A DNA stretch of 64,000 bases from Nepenthes gracilis (GCA_033239525.1 BSYO01000024.1:1984001-2048000); one strand, 5' to 3'. Counted from the first letter of the stretch, positions 49,151-61,112 are shown. The notes: a model not told the origin generated them from the letters alone. Made by a program: numbers and translations.

Positions 49151-49599
49151 CTCAACAAGATTCTAAACTCCATTATAACTCATGAAATTCCAAGGTATTG
49201 TACTATAATTGTGATTCATTATAATTTATAACTTGTGAAAATATTTTAGGATTATTTTTTACTCTAATATTGTAGTCAGACTTCTATAAATATACAATAT
49301 AATCACTAGAAATTGCTGATCTTCTCATTTTAGTAACCATTCTAAATATTATATTATCATTCTCAATAGGAGTATATTGTACAACTATTTCAGATAAATT
49401 TTGAATATCATGGTCAATTGAAATAGGATCAATATTTTATGGAATGACACTGATTGATTGTTCAACACCAATTTGATCTTAAGGAGTGTTATGTACAACA
49501 ATCAACCTATCATATGAAGTGGAAGGTTTAGAATCCAAATGATCATTATCGAAAATTATATTTTTAGATCGTTTACTGCCACTTATTAAGTCATTTTTA

Positions 49600-50400
49600 A
49601 GAAATTTTACATTTCTTGATTTCACAATCCTAGTACTGTGAGATAAATAGTAAAATTTATATCATTTGGACAGTTCTGTATATCCAATGAAATACCCATT
49701 AACGGTTATTGGATCTAACTTTTTCTCATGTGGATTATAAATTCTTATTTCAGATGGGCATTCCCATACGCGTACATATTGCAAACTCGATTTTCAACCT
49801 TTCCATAAGTCAAAAGGAGCTTTTGGAACAACTTTCGTTGGAACTCAATTTAATATGCACACTACCGTTTTAAGAGTTTCACTCCACAAGAATTTTGAAA
49901 GATTGGAGTTATTAAGCATACTCCGCACTATATCCAATAACGTTTGATTTCTTCTTTTGACTATACCATTTTGGTCCGGAGAATCAGACATAGTATATTG
50001 GATAACAATCCCATATTCTTGAAGAACTTTACAAATGAACCAAGTATTTATTCATCTTTTGTATATTTACCATAATATTCTCCACTTCTATCTGGATATC
50101 AAAATTTTAATTTATTTTCACATTATTTCTCTACTACTTTAAATAATTTAAAAGTATCTAAAGTTTTATTCTTATTATAAAGCAAGTAGAGATACATATA
50201 TTGTGAAAAATCGTCAATAAAGGTGATAAAATATTTTGAGTCGTATAAGTCAATGTTTGGATTACAGATATCCGTATATATGATTTCTAATATATTCGAA
50301 CTCCTCTTGATATTTTTTTTAGTCTTATTAGTTTGCTTTCCTTTATATAATTCACACAAGTCTCAAAATTCATAAAATTTGGAATATTAAGTACTACATT
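49600..50400 (-). pseudogene. Copia 2 integrase, broken
   Basis: The 78-codon frame at 50123-50359 has MCELYKGKQTNKTKK, then LEIIYTDICNPN and YFITFIDDFSQYMYLYLL, the start of a copia integrase core with Asp residues of the DDE triad. Further frames down to about 49600 hold the rest with stops. Confidence 0.7.
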
Positions 50401-50652
50401 ATTTATTAATTTTTTAATTCATTCAATAGATATATGACCTAATCTCCTATACCACAATATAGAGGAACATTCATTCACAACACATCATTTAATGTCAGTA
50501 TCAACATGTATAATATTATAATAGGCATTATTTTATAAATTTAAGTAATAACGACAATCAAATAATGTACCATTCTCAATAATATTAGACTTATAATATA
50601 AACCGAAAGATAAATCTGAAAATGTAATAGAATATCCAAAAGGTATAAGTCT

Positions 50653-51950
50653 TCATACTAATATCAAATTTCTAGAGAAATTTGAAATATAAAAGGTTCT
50701 TTTCAAATTCAAAACAAATCCACTATTCAAAATTAAACTGCATGTTGCAATGGCTTCCACACGTAAACGCATCTTATTTTCAAAAAAGATACATTGTTTA
50801 TTACCCACTGGCTTCCTTAGACTTTGCAAGCCTTGTAAGAAATTTAAAATATAGATTGTAGAATCAGAATCAATCTGATTCATAATATACAAAAGATACA
50901 TACATGTGTTATGAGAAATATTAATCATATTAGATTCATAACATGCAAAAGATGATGGATTACCTTTCTTCTCAAGCCAATTTTAAAATTTGACGCAATT
51001 CTTCTTGACGTGTCTGCTTTTTTTTTTTTTTTTTTTATAGAAAAGACACTTGGATTCCTTCTTGATGTCAGATTGAGGAGGTATTTTATTTTTTTTCTTC
51101 TTTTCGCTTAAGCCTTAATCTTTTCTTCCTTAAATATAAATACACTTTTACTTTGTTCCATCATAAGCATTCCTTCCTCTTGAATACACATGGTCATAAG
51201 TTTATTGATTGACTATTTATCCTTATGTGTATTATAAGAGATTTTGAAAGGCCTATATTGTGGTGAAAGTATATTCAAGATGTAATGCACAAGGATAGAT
51301 TCAGACATATCCACCTCTAAATTTTTTATTTGAGCCGTAATATCCCTCATTTGTATAGTGTGTTTATGCACACCCTTAACACTAGTGAAGCTTTAAAGAT
51401 AAAACTTCATAATTAGGCTTTAGCTAATACTTTATATGAAATTTTAAATTGTTAATGGATGCCTTCAACAAATCCCGCATTTTATTATACTGATCGACAA
51501 AACCATGAATACCAACAGAAATATTAGTCTTTATGAATATCAAACTAAGGCGATTAGATCACTTTCATCGTTCATAAATAGCTACATCAATCGGATTGTT
51601 GGTTGTAGTAAGATCGGGTGGTTTGCCTTTTCTTATAGTATAATCAATAACCATCCACCCTAAATGAAGAAGAATTTTCTCCTTTTATATTTTATAGTTA
51701 TCACCTTTCAATTCGAAAATTTCATATATAATATCGAAAAGATTAACAAATTGTATAATTGCATAAAAATAAAAATACATACTTAACAAATAATAAATGA
51801 GACTAACAACTAAATATAAAATTATATTTTATCAATGTAAAGTATATATCATGAATCAATTGATATAAAAATTACCTGTGGGCTAAATTTTTAATTTAAA
51901 TAGATTCATATCCAATTTTATGATAAAGCTATCAAATTATATTTTAATTC
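50653..51950 (-). pseudogene. Copia 2 gag and protease region, broken
   Basis: The frame at 50653-50928 carries the end of the protease (NSGFVLNLKRTFYISNFSRN) and the start of the next domain. The zinc-knuckle place near 51018-51036 is occupied by a run of 19 T on the + strand (poly-Lys on the minus strand). Upstream, toward 51950, the gag is in short frames only. Confidence 0.55.
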
Positions 51951-52908
51951 TTAATCCCTATGGACAAATTAAGAAAAATAATTTAACATTTTATCATAAT
52001 TAATCAATTTAATATAATAAAATTTTCTGTGGGATAAATTTTATTATATTAAAAAATAATTAATCATAATTAACGTCCTTATACCATATGTGATAATAAA
52101 ATATAATTTTATTAATTAAGGAGGCTGTGATAATAAAATCATTAACGTCCTTCTACCATATATTTTAATAAAATATAATTAATTAAATTATATTAATCAC
52201 TAGACATTATATACACATATACATAATTATATATTTTAAAACATTATATAATAAACATTATATATAATAATAAATATAATTATATATATATATATATATA
52301 CACATGCACATACACGTATTATATAATTAATAATACGCAATTATATAATAAAAGAAATAAATCCACTATTATAATTAACAAATGCGCGCTTTGTGCTCGG
52401 TAATGCTGCTTCTGCCCATGAAGTGCCAGGTTCGAGTTTTGGCCCTGCGTGCGCATACAGCGTTTTTGTGAGGGATTTTCCAAATTTGCTACAGTAGTGG
52501 GCTTGTGTGTACGTGGGCCACAAGATCTGGGCCACGCACAGATGCTAACGAATAGGCCCATGCGAGCGCATGTATGTGGACGCGTGAATTTGGGCCAATG
52601 GTGAATAGGCTGAAACTTATATATATATATATAAACTATAGCAGCGCCAAAACGATGCCGTTTAGGTCGTCTTCTACCTCTAGCTGGGTTAGCTCGAACC
52701 CGATTTTATCCGAAATTCGACCCGATGAAAACTCCTCCATTTTTACACTAACATTAATGTAAAATATATGAAAATGTTGAAAATCAAATTTTTCAATGAT
52801 TTTTGACATTCATTTTCATCGAATCATTACAAAAATTAAAACTTTAATAATTTAAAAATAAAAAAAATAAAAAAAATGCAGAACAATGCAAGCTTGAGAC
52901 ATACGTGT
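51951..52908 (-). other. Leader of copia 2, non-coding
   Basis: An AT-rich part with TA microsatellites (52281-52302 and 52618-52632), then a more GC-rich block (52380-52720) of unknown origin. It lies between gag and the primer site. The small ORFs here have no recognisable similarity. Confidence 0.45.
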
Positions 52909-52919
52909 CTCCGATACCA
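52909..52919 (-). promoter_or_regulatory. Primer-binding site of copia 2 (initiator tRNA-Met)
   Basis: The minus strand reads TGGTATCGGAG two bases inside the 5' LTR. It is the initiator Met tRNA site with one change. Confidence 0.8.
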
Positions 52920-52921
52920 AA

Positions 52922-53272
52922 TGTTAGGTTTTTAAACTGACCTAGTTAACCATAAAAGACCAAAATACAGAATAAAACGAAAGGATAACCAACCTCCCGC
53001 CATTTGACTGTTCTGATTTCGGTTCCTCTGTTACATGGCTTTGAAGCTCCCAAGTCCCTTATCTCTGCGTCGATGGTGTATTTCCGAGAGAAAGGCTCCA
53101 GGGATAAAATCGAATTGCCCTTCTATTTAACTTATAATTCCATCAATTATCAGTTAATGAGGCATTACCGATGTAAATTGATGGAGAGCAAATCAGAGTA
53201 ATGGCAGAGCGTTATCAACAATAAATATGGGCCATCACCAATTCTTCAGCTATTAGAATTGAACCGTTAACA
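52922..53272 (-). repeat. 5' LTR of copia element 2
   Basis: TGTTAGGTTTTTAAACTGAC to GAACCGTTAACA on the + strand. Same length as the other LTR, with about one change every 10-15 bases. Confidence 0.9.
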
Positions 53273-54046
53273 CCCTATTCTCCCTAATGATAAGTTTTAA
53301 GTATAATGTATATGTTCCTTATTATATATTATATTTTATTGAGCATTTGATTCATTCAATTACTGTTTTTACTAACCTTCCGATGAGTTGTACAAATTGA
53401 TGCCAGATGAGTAGGAGTAAAGATGGAAATTTCTTACGCTCATATGATGACAGACTTTAATGCTCAAAATGTATGTTTTAAGATTTTGATGTACTGAAAT
53501 TATGTAAAAATTTAGAAATATAAAATAATGTATTCTTCTTTAGTGATGTTAGTTTAGTATTACTTTCACAGAATATTATGGATATTATGTATACTTTCGC
53601 ATACATTTAGGAAGTTTATTAAATTTTGATTTTTAGTAGATATATTTCATTTACAAGATTCGATATCGTATTTCTAAAGTACGGTGTTGGAGCTATTGAT
53701 GATATGGCAACTATATGAATCATGTATATATTTATACATCTATGTGTCACATTAGATAATTATAATAATGGAAAATGACAGAAATAAGGGCGTAGGACTC
53801 TACACCTTGGGCGCTCCCATACTGAAATCCTCGCTCGAGTGTTGCTTCATGCTCTCCTCGGGTGCGCCTACAGGAGAATCCGTACTTAAGCACGCGTCGG
53901 GTAAGCCTCAGGCACGTACGGGAATCTGCTTTATTCCTCCAAATATCTTCTAAATTCACATTACATGATTATTTTCGATATATCCAATTTAACACAGTAT
54001 AAATTAATAATATTAAATTAAATCATACAAGAATCGGGTATTACAT
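53273..54046. repeat. Right remains of the nested LTRs
   Basis: Up to about 53700 the sequence continues the + oriented LTR (GATGAGTTGTACAAATTGAT and similar, like 35440). The GC-richer block at 53785-53940 and the end GGGTATTACA fit the tail of the outer minus-oriented LTR. The border between them is not clear. Confidence 0.4.
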
Positions 54047-54051
54047 GAAAT

Positions 54052-54906
54052 GTTGTGAAAAAAGTTACTTAATAAATTTAAGGACATAGTTAATCTTGGT
54101 ATTTGAATAACACAGACATCATGTAAGACTATATTGATATATCTATTTCATGATTCATTGGACATTAATACATCATATCAACATTTTATTTTATTTTCTT
54201 TTCTTTTATTTACATGTATTTAATTCTCATTCACACTTCTATTTTTAATAGTAATTTTAGTGGGATAAGATAAAGAACTATATATTGATAAGATGATATA
54301 GAATTTTTAGTATATGGATCTTGAATATTTCATATTATAATTTTATATAGTATAATACTTCATTTTGTATTTTATAAATGAAATAAATAAATATGCGAAG
54401 AAACTATATTATTCGAATGGTATAGGCATTAGGATATCTTACTATAGGTTGCATTATCCAATATTAAATTCATTCGATTAATTTTGATAATATATTTATT
54501 TCTTCTATAAAATTTAAAACTATTATATAAATAATAAAAAAATAAATAGAAGACTAATCAGACCAGATACGTTAGTATTAACATTGTATAATGATATGAT
54601 AAAGAATAGCCTTAAGGTAATATATCTGACTAATGTGACGTAAATACATTAGCCTTATATTCATAGTAGTAAAACCATAATTATCGTAAATTTTTTTGAT
54701 AAAATCTCTTTTTATGAATTACATTAAATATTATATAATATTGCTAGTAATTATAGCTTAAATATTATAAATAATATTGTTATTTATAATTATTATATTT
54801 TTATTAATAAATTATTTATTATATATTTGGCTAATACATTTTTTTCTAACTTTTTAAATTAGCAGCTAAGCAATTATATTTTGAAATTTAATAGGCATCG
54901 TATTAT
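54052..54906. other. AT-rich intergenic DNA, no gene
   Basis: No ORF or element recognised. Confidence 0.5.
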
Positions 54907-54911
54907 AAGAC

Positions 54912-56157
54912 TGATGCGTACCTAGATCCGACTTTGAACAGATTCGGATTCGTCTGGATTATTTGACCCTATTCCGTTCACTGAGTTTGAATCAAGCACA
55001 CTACTAAAATGATCAAAAGGTCAGTGTATCGGCGGGAGGTTGTCCCACCGAAAATACTCCGATACTCAAGTCAGTAAAGCCTTCTAAGTAGGGAAGGTAA
55101 ACTGAAAAGTAAGAGAGGGAGAGAGCGAGTTGATTGGTCGGAAGTGTTGGCTTGTTGAGAACGTGAGCTATTACTTCCTACTCGCAGAGAGCGTGAGGAA
55201 GCGAAGTTCCGAAAGCGTGGAAGCTTCTGGGAATAACTCTCGGAAAGTAGAATAGGTCTCCGAAAATCTGGAGGCCTTCGATGGGATTGGAGGATGAACG
55301 CCTGGGTAGAGTGGAAGAGACGATGAGCCTCTGTCCAGTACTCTGTAAGCGTTTGTGGGCGTCTTTCTCAGTAAGGGCTTGCCTTGTTTGAGTAAGGGTT
55401 TTTCCTTGTGAGAATCAGAGCTTGTATCAATCAGCCTTTTGCGTAAGTAAGCTTGTATAAGTAAAAGCTTGTGTAAGTAAGAGCTTGTCCATGTAAGAGA
55501 TTGTCCGTAAGTCAGAACTTTGTTTGTAAGAGCTTTTTTGTGTACGTAAGAGATTGTGTGTCCCTTGAATGAGAATTCTAGGGTTTACTTAAAGGATGAC
55601 AGGGTGATCTTCCTCGGTTGGAAGGTGTGATCCCTGGCATTATTCTGGGCTGCCTTCCTTTTACAGGGAGGCGCCAGTTGCCAAACTGGCTGAGATTGCT
55701 TCCTTCATGGTGGTCAGCGGCTTTCCAAGTTGCTCACCTTCCTTCTATGTATTTTACGTTGGAGAGGTTGGTAGGAGATTGAAAAAATCTGGCACCTTCC
55801 TTATGGGAAGGGCGTTGATTTTGTCAATTTCATTTTTGGGTGCTGGCTGAGATCGTGGAAGGTGCTGAAAGAGCCGTTGCTGGTTGTTTGCTGGATCGTG
55901 GGCTTAAGTGGGTCTGGTCCGTAAAAAGCCTTTTTGGGCTTGCCGCTACAGTACATCTAGTCAACACTCGAGTTGACCGTTTGTACGTGAGTTGGCCGTC
56001 TGCTAAGGTTTGGACGGTCAACGTTGGCGTTGACCGTCTTGGGCCTTTTAGGATTTGGGCCTGCGTCTCCTGTTGGGCCGTTTTTAAGTTGACCGTCCAG
56101 CAGGCTGTTTTAGGCCTCCGTTGACCTTAGGCAAGCCCATTTTCGGTATACCCATCA
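54912..56157 (-). repeat. 3' LTR of the Tat-like element
   Basis: On the minus strand it starts TGATGGGTATACCG (56157) and ends GGTACGCATCA (54912), giving TGATG..CATCA terminal inverted repeats. The start matches the TGATGGGTAC start of the LTR at 939. Polypurine tract GGTATGGGGAGCTAG lies at 56158-56172 (minus). It contains the U5-like stretch GTATCGGAGTATTTTCGGTG. The left TSD candidate is AAGAC (54907-54911). Confidence 0.75.
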
Positions 56158-56285
56158 CTAGCTCCCCATACCTGTGGCCAGAATTCTGGTCTCCGGTATG
56201 TTCATGATGGGATTTTCCTCACTGCCCTTCTTTGCTTGAGGATCCCAGAGCACTATATGAAAGGCGGATAGGGAAGTTGACCGGA

Positions 56286-56490
56286 GCTGCTGACCGTCTT
56301 TAGTCAATTTCGGAGAAGAATGTTGATCGAAACTGTTCCGGAGAAGAATGTTTGACAGGAGCTGTTGACCGTCTTTGGTCAGTTCCGGAGAAGAAGCTGA
56401 CTAGAACTGTTGACCATCTTTGGTCAGTTCCGGAGAAGAAGTTGACAGGAGCTATTGACCATCTTTGGTTAGTTCCGAAAGGCTTTCTGC
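56286..56490. repeat. 45-bp tandem array between polypurine tract and antisense ORF
   Basis: Units starting RTTGACCRTCTTTGGT at 56364, 56409 and 56454, plus a degraded unit upstream from about 56286. Each has CAGTTCCGGAGAAGAAG in the middle. Confidence 0.85.
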
Positions 56491-56782
56491 GAGCCCTGAT
56501 TGACGCGTGGCAGTCAGCCGGCTTGTCAGGCCAAAAGTAGACACGCGTCTTCTTTTGGTTGGGCGGATGTCCTGGCAATTAATGCGTTGGAGATTTGCCT
56601 TTTGAAGGGCCAAACAGGGAGGCGACATGTGGCAGGACTGACGGCGTCCTTTCTCAGGGGTTTTAAGGAGTTTTGCTGTTCAAGTTTCCCTTCACGCTTT
56701 GAAATTCTTCTACGCCTCCTTGCTTCGTCTTTTTCGTTTTTGACTTTCCTTCTCCAAGAAACCCTAGCCCTTTCTGCAAGCC

Positions 56783-58161
56783 ATGGCCTCCGTTGCCGAC
56801 ATCACCTCTGTCCTTAGAGAGGGTGACATAATAGCATTATGCGTTGAGTTCAATATCCCGAAGGATATTGCATGGAGGGTCCCCGGCAAAAACGATAGAG
56901 CCTTCTCTCTACCGGTAGCGCACGTCACGATATATGAGGCCCAGCTGAGGAGTGGCCTCCGTCTTCCTCTGCTGGATGACTTGCTGTTTGTCCTGCAAGC
57001 CCTACGAGTTCCAATTTCTCAACTTCACGCCAACGCCGTACGGTATATCTGTACCCTCTATATTTTCCTTCGTAAGCATTCTAAGAGGCTGAGGATGCCG
57101 ATGGTGAAGGAGCTTTTCAAAATAAACCAAGGAGGAGAATGGATATTGCTCGTGCCCCATTCCGGCCTAAAAGTAAACATGGCCATTTATGACTCGCTCA
57201 AGAATCGGAAGAACTAGTTCTTTTTTGTAAGCGTGGGGGCGACCTGGCCCCTTGCGAAGGATTAGGGCCAGGTGCCGGAGGTGTATACTGGGAAGCCGTC
57301 TGTGGCGGAAACGACGTCCTTAGAGTGGTTGACCAAGTTGGTCAAAGACCACCTTGTTGACTTCAAGAGGGACTTCTTGGTCTCTAGGGCAGAGACCAAG
57401 AAGGTGAATTGGGGACCGCCTTCCCCGGTTCAAAAGCCCATGCCGTCGGCGAGGATGATGCTGTTGGAGGGCTCTAAGGGTCTGCTTATCTGTATCTGTC
57501 CCATAGATGAAGGATTTATTGGTCCGCTGCCTAAGAGGGTGTTGGAAATGCCTTCCTCGTCGTTGTCGTTCCCCGATTACGTCGCCGCCGGGATCTGCAG
57601 CGGCCTCGACAGTACCATGGGCATGGAAAGGACCTTCAAAGACCTGCGGTGGCCATGGGAGAAAATATCATCTTGGCGTAGCCCGCGCCGTAGGCAGCTC
57701 CTCGAGCGGTGCAAACAGAGTCCTTTACGGAGCCCGCCTATAAGCCAGTGGTGGAGGGACAGGAGCCATCCGTTGGCTCTCCAGTCGTGCTGACTCTTGC
57801 TGTGGAGCCAATGGTGGAGTTTGATCCTCCAGCAGCTGCTGCGGAGGCTGTAGTCAGGAAGCCTACAGTTGCTATGGACGACATTGATGAAAGGCTACTG
57901 GATGAAATCCTGGAGGAGGCTGCCACCAGATTGGCCAGAGAGGACGTTGCTCCTGGTCCACCGCTGCCTGGGCCAGGTCTGGAGGAGAGTTTTGGAGGTA
58001 TGATTCTTGGTGATGGCTTCTGCGTACTTTCTCCTTTCCCAGATTTCTAACTTGTTCTTTATTTGTTTTTTGTTCAGTCGTTGAAGTTGGCTGCTGCCAT
58101 CATCAAGGCGGTGGAGCAACGTGACCGGGTGATCGCCGATAGGGAAGTGGAGATCCCCTAG
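56783..58161 (+). pseudogene. Antisense extra ORF of the Tat-like element
   Basis: Runs opposite to pol. The first part, 56783-57217 (144 codons), starts MASVADITSVLREGD and has AQLRSGLRLPLLDDLLFVLQ, HANAVRYICTLYIFLRK and MVKELFKINQGG. This matches the plant domain named putative gypsy-type transposase (Transposase_28-like), whose function is unknown. It stops at 57215. The reading continues in other frames (57272-57793: SLEWLTKLVKDHLVDFKRDF; 57709-58050, acidic; 58079-58161, coiled-coil-like VEQRDRVIADREVEI). The breaks could be frameshifts or introns. The homologous broken ORF is at 4127-5902. Confidence 0.65.
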
Positions 58162-58935
58162 CTGGATGCTAGGCTGACTGCTTCAGGGGGGAGCACCATG
58201 AGGAGACTGCTGCCCTCGAGACTGTCCTGGCGAAAGTGGAAACGGAGAATGCCAACTTGAAGGCTGAGGTTTCGGACTTGAAGGCTGAGGTTGTCCGTTT
58301 GAAAGAAGAGGGTGATCAAGCCGAAGCGCGCATCAATTGACTTGCCGGGCAAGTAGCAACATTGGAGAACGACTTGAGTCTCCGTATCCACCCCCACGAG
58401 ATAGAGGGCATGATGCACGCGCGGCTGTTGGAGGGGGTCAACGTCAATCGGTGCATTGTGCTGTTGGTTGATCACGACTTCCCCGTTGACCTCATCAATC
58501 TTGCCAATAGAGCGGCGTAGCATAGAGACGACCTCGTGGGAGAGCCCCGTGACAGTCAGAGGCCTCCGCTGCCCCCGTAGCCTCTTATGCTGTATATTTT
58601 TGGGACTTCCCTTGTATTTATGTACATAAAATGTAACTTGTAACACATTCGGAAGCAATAAAATGGAAGTTTTTTCAACTTTGTGTCCATTTTCCTTTAC
58701 TGTTTTTGTTTTTGCATTCTTGTTACATTGGATGGCCAACTTGGTTGGCCGGCTATTATTGTTGTGCTGCCTAAGGAGTGAGGCCCTTAGGCTTTGCAGG
58801 CGGTTGTGTTAACCAGCCTGGTGGCGCTGCCCAAGTGCTAACTTGGGCGGCCAACGTTGGAGAAGGATGCTTCCCCCTCTTACCATCGCTGATTGATCAT
58901 GCTATCTCCTCGTAGAGGAGGTCATTGTGTGTGCT
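58162..58935. other. Spacer after the antisense ORF
   Basis: Starts with repeated AAGGCTGAGGTTKYSSRYTTGA words (58255-58310) that read as a heptad-like coiled coil in the + frame and probably belong to the end of the antisense ORF. The rest is non-coding. AATAAAATGG near 58657 is a possible poly(A) signal for a + transcript. Confidence 0.4.
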
Positions 58936-59231
58936 GCGTAAGCCCTCTAAGATTTTGACCGTTATCAGGCCACTTGGATGACTAAGGTTTAGATACGACT
59001 GCTAATGGGCCGCCTGGATGACCAGGATTTAATACAACCGCTTTCAGGCTACTCGGATGACCGAGGTTCATATTAGACAGCTTCTGGGCCACCTGGATGA
59101 CCAGGGTTTGTATTAGACCTTTTTTCGGCCACATGGATGACCATGGTTTAAATACGACCGCTAATGGGCTGCTCGGATTATCGAGGTTCATGTTCGACCA
59201 CTTGTGGGTTGCCTGGATGACCAGGGTTTAT
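58936..59231 (-). repeat. 40-bp tandem array (about seven units) of the Tat-like element
   Basis: GGATGACC/GGATKA marks the units at 58976, 59016, 59055, 59095, 59135, 59175 and 59215, a period of 40 (once 39). On the minus strand a unit reads GGTCGTATTTAAACC, then GGTCATCC and GGCCCA. The core GGTCRTAYTTAAAMC is shared with the array at 3427. Confidence 0.88.
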
Positions 59232-59416
59232 TAACGAGAGGATGAGAACCCTCCCGACTTAGGGGCAGTCTAGGTCGGGTAACCTGCAAAGCAAACACAT
59301 ATACATGTATATAGGAGGGGTAGGCAGTATGCTAAGTAAACACTTATTTTGGTAAATTTAAAACAAGCAAGCGAATGCAGATACACACAATAATGCAAAT
59401 GCATACCTGTGCCTTC

Positions 59417-60560
59417 TACTGGAAGTAGCGTCTGAGGTAGATTGCATTCCACGTTCATGAAACCAGCTTCTCGTCCTGGCTTTGGAGCTTGTAGGCTCCG
59501 TTTTGCAGGACGGCGAAGACGAGGAAAGGCCCTTCCCAATTAAGGGAGAGCTTATTTCGGCCGGCCAGCTTGCCTATGGCTTCGACGCCTCGTAGGACCA
59601 GGTCTCCAACATCAAATTGTCATGCCTTAATCTTTTTGTTGTAGTATCGGGAAATCCGATGTTGGTAGGCCACTGTTCGTACTCTGGCGGCGTCGCGGGC
59701 TTCCTCTAACAAGTCTAGGTGCTTCCTGATTTTTTGAGAGTTAGCCAGTGGGTCGAAGGACTCCACCCTAAGACTTGAAAGTCCGATTTCGACCGGGATT
59801 ACCGCCTCAGTCCCGTAATAGAGGCTGAAGGGCGTTTGGCACATTGGTTCCTTTGGGGTTGTCTGATAAGACCAGAGAACAAAGGGGAGCTCATCCGCCC
59901 AAGAGCCCCCTGCGTCCTCCAGCTTAGTTTTTAACCCGTGGAGTAGCGTTCGGTTCGTGACCTCCACCTGTCCATTTGCTTGGGGGTATTCCACCAAAGT
60001 ATGGACCAACTTGATGCTAAGGCTGGCGTAATACTTGGTGAAGCGTTTTCCTAAGAATTGGGTCCCGGTGTCGGTCACAACAACCTCGGGGACGTCGAAT
60101 CTACAAATGATGTTCTGGTGGAGGAATTCTAGGGCGTTATGCTCCGTAATTTTTGCCAGTGGGATGGCCTCGACCTACTTGGTGAATTAGTTGACGCCCA
60201 CAATGATAAACTTCTTTTGCCCCGTGGCAATGGGAAACGGGCCGAGAATATCGAGCCCCCATTGTGCGAAGGGCCAAGGGGCTTGAAGGGTCTTCAGGTC
60301 CACAGATGGTTAGCGATGAAGGTTGCTGTGAATCTGGCAGCTTTCACATCTCCTTACAAACTCAAGCGCGTCCTTTTTCATCGATGGCCAGTAGTAGCCC
60401 TGGCGAATGACCTTGAAGGCTAAGTTTTTTTCGCCAATGTGTGATCCGCAGATCTCAAGGTGGACTTCGTCTAAAGCGTAGTCAGCCTCTTCGGGAGTTA
60501 GGCATCAGAGGTATGGGGTCGAGTAGCCACGGTGATATAGTCATCCGTCAACCACAGCAT
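59417..60560 (-). pseudogene. Tat-like integrase, broken
   Basis: The main frame at 59620-60078 has TDTGTQFLGKRFTKYYASL, EYPQANGQVEVTNRTLLHGL, DELPFVLWSYQTTPKEP and TPFSLYYGTEAVIPVEIGL. This is a gypsy integrase core with the later Asp and Glu of the DDE triad (TDNG reads TDTG). The C-terminal end NWEGPFLVFAVLQNGAYKLQ follows after a frameshift near 59619 and contains one stop before the end at about 59417. The N-terminal zinc part lies in broken frames up to about 60560. Confidence 0.8.
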
Positions 60561-60812
60561 ATCAGTCGGCCATCTTCTTGATCTGTTTGGCCTTCTCCAC
60601 ATCCTCTGGCAATGATTCGTCAGCCAGATAACTAAGGTAAGGCGTCATCCAGTTTTCCGCTTCGAAAATCTGCATTGCCTCTTGTTTCTCGATGCTGGGA
60701 GTGTTTAGGATCTCCCGCATGTCCCTCGAGCACCGTTCCGGATTTTCGGCTGCAGCGGCTCTGGCCAGCTGGTCCGCCTTCTAGTTTTCAATTCGGGGAA
60801 CATGAACCAGGG

Positions 60813-61112
60813 TCAACTTGTCGAAACCCTGGGCGGCCTCCCTTGCCTTTGCCAAGTGCTTGCTAAGTGAGGGTTGTTCGCCTCAAAGCCTCCGTTAACC
60901 TGATTAACGATTAGCTCAGAGTCGCTGTAAGCTGTCAGTCTCTTGGCAGAGCATTCCTTGGCCAACCGCAATCTGGCTAACAGGGCCTCATACTCGGCAA
61001 CATTATTGGTTGTCGGAAAATTGAGCCAGAGGGAGTATTTCACCTCAAACCCATCGGGGGTCATAAGGACCATTCCAGCGCCACTGTTCGTGTCCGTAGA
61101 CGATCCGTCCAC
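60813..61112 (-). pseudogene. Archaeal-type RNase H (aRNH) of the Tat-like element
   Basis: A 99-codon frame with DGSSTDTNSGAGMVL, NNVAEYEALLARLRLA and AYSDSELIVNQVNGGFEANN. These carry the Asp, Glu and Asp of RNase H in the spacing of the second, plant-type RNase H that marks Tat-lineage elements. The frame is lost after HLA by a shift near 60850. Confidence 0.8.

Larger units (their letters stand above)
47032..53272 (-). mobile_element. Ty1/copia retrotransposon 2, full length but inactive
   Basis: Two 351-bp LTRs at 47032-47382 and 52922-53272, with flanks CGCTA (47027-47031) and CCCTA (53273-53277). Read on the minus strand, gag, protease, integrase and reverse transcriptase follow in copia order. 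All are in small broken frames and the interior is very AT-rich. Confidence 0.9.
37892..54046 (-). mobile_element. Degenerate solo LTR (same family as 8908 and 61552) holding a nested cluster
   Basis: Starts TGTCATGACCCC and ends GGGTATTACA, with near-matching flanks TGAAG (37887-37891) and TGAAA (54047-54051). The left part, 37892-39619, follows the 61552 LTR in order (GGATCTTATTGGATAA, ACTAATTTGAAGGGATAAAA and so on). The right part, about 53700-54046, resembles its last segment. The middle is filled by a further LTR and two copia elements. The right inner border is not resolved. Confidence 0.45.

Noticed and set aside
58158..58739. 193-codon minus ORF
   Set aside because: Antisense shadow of the coiled-coil end of the aORF and its 3' flank. 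No match to pol domains expected on that strand.
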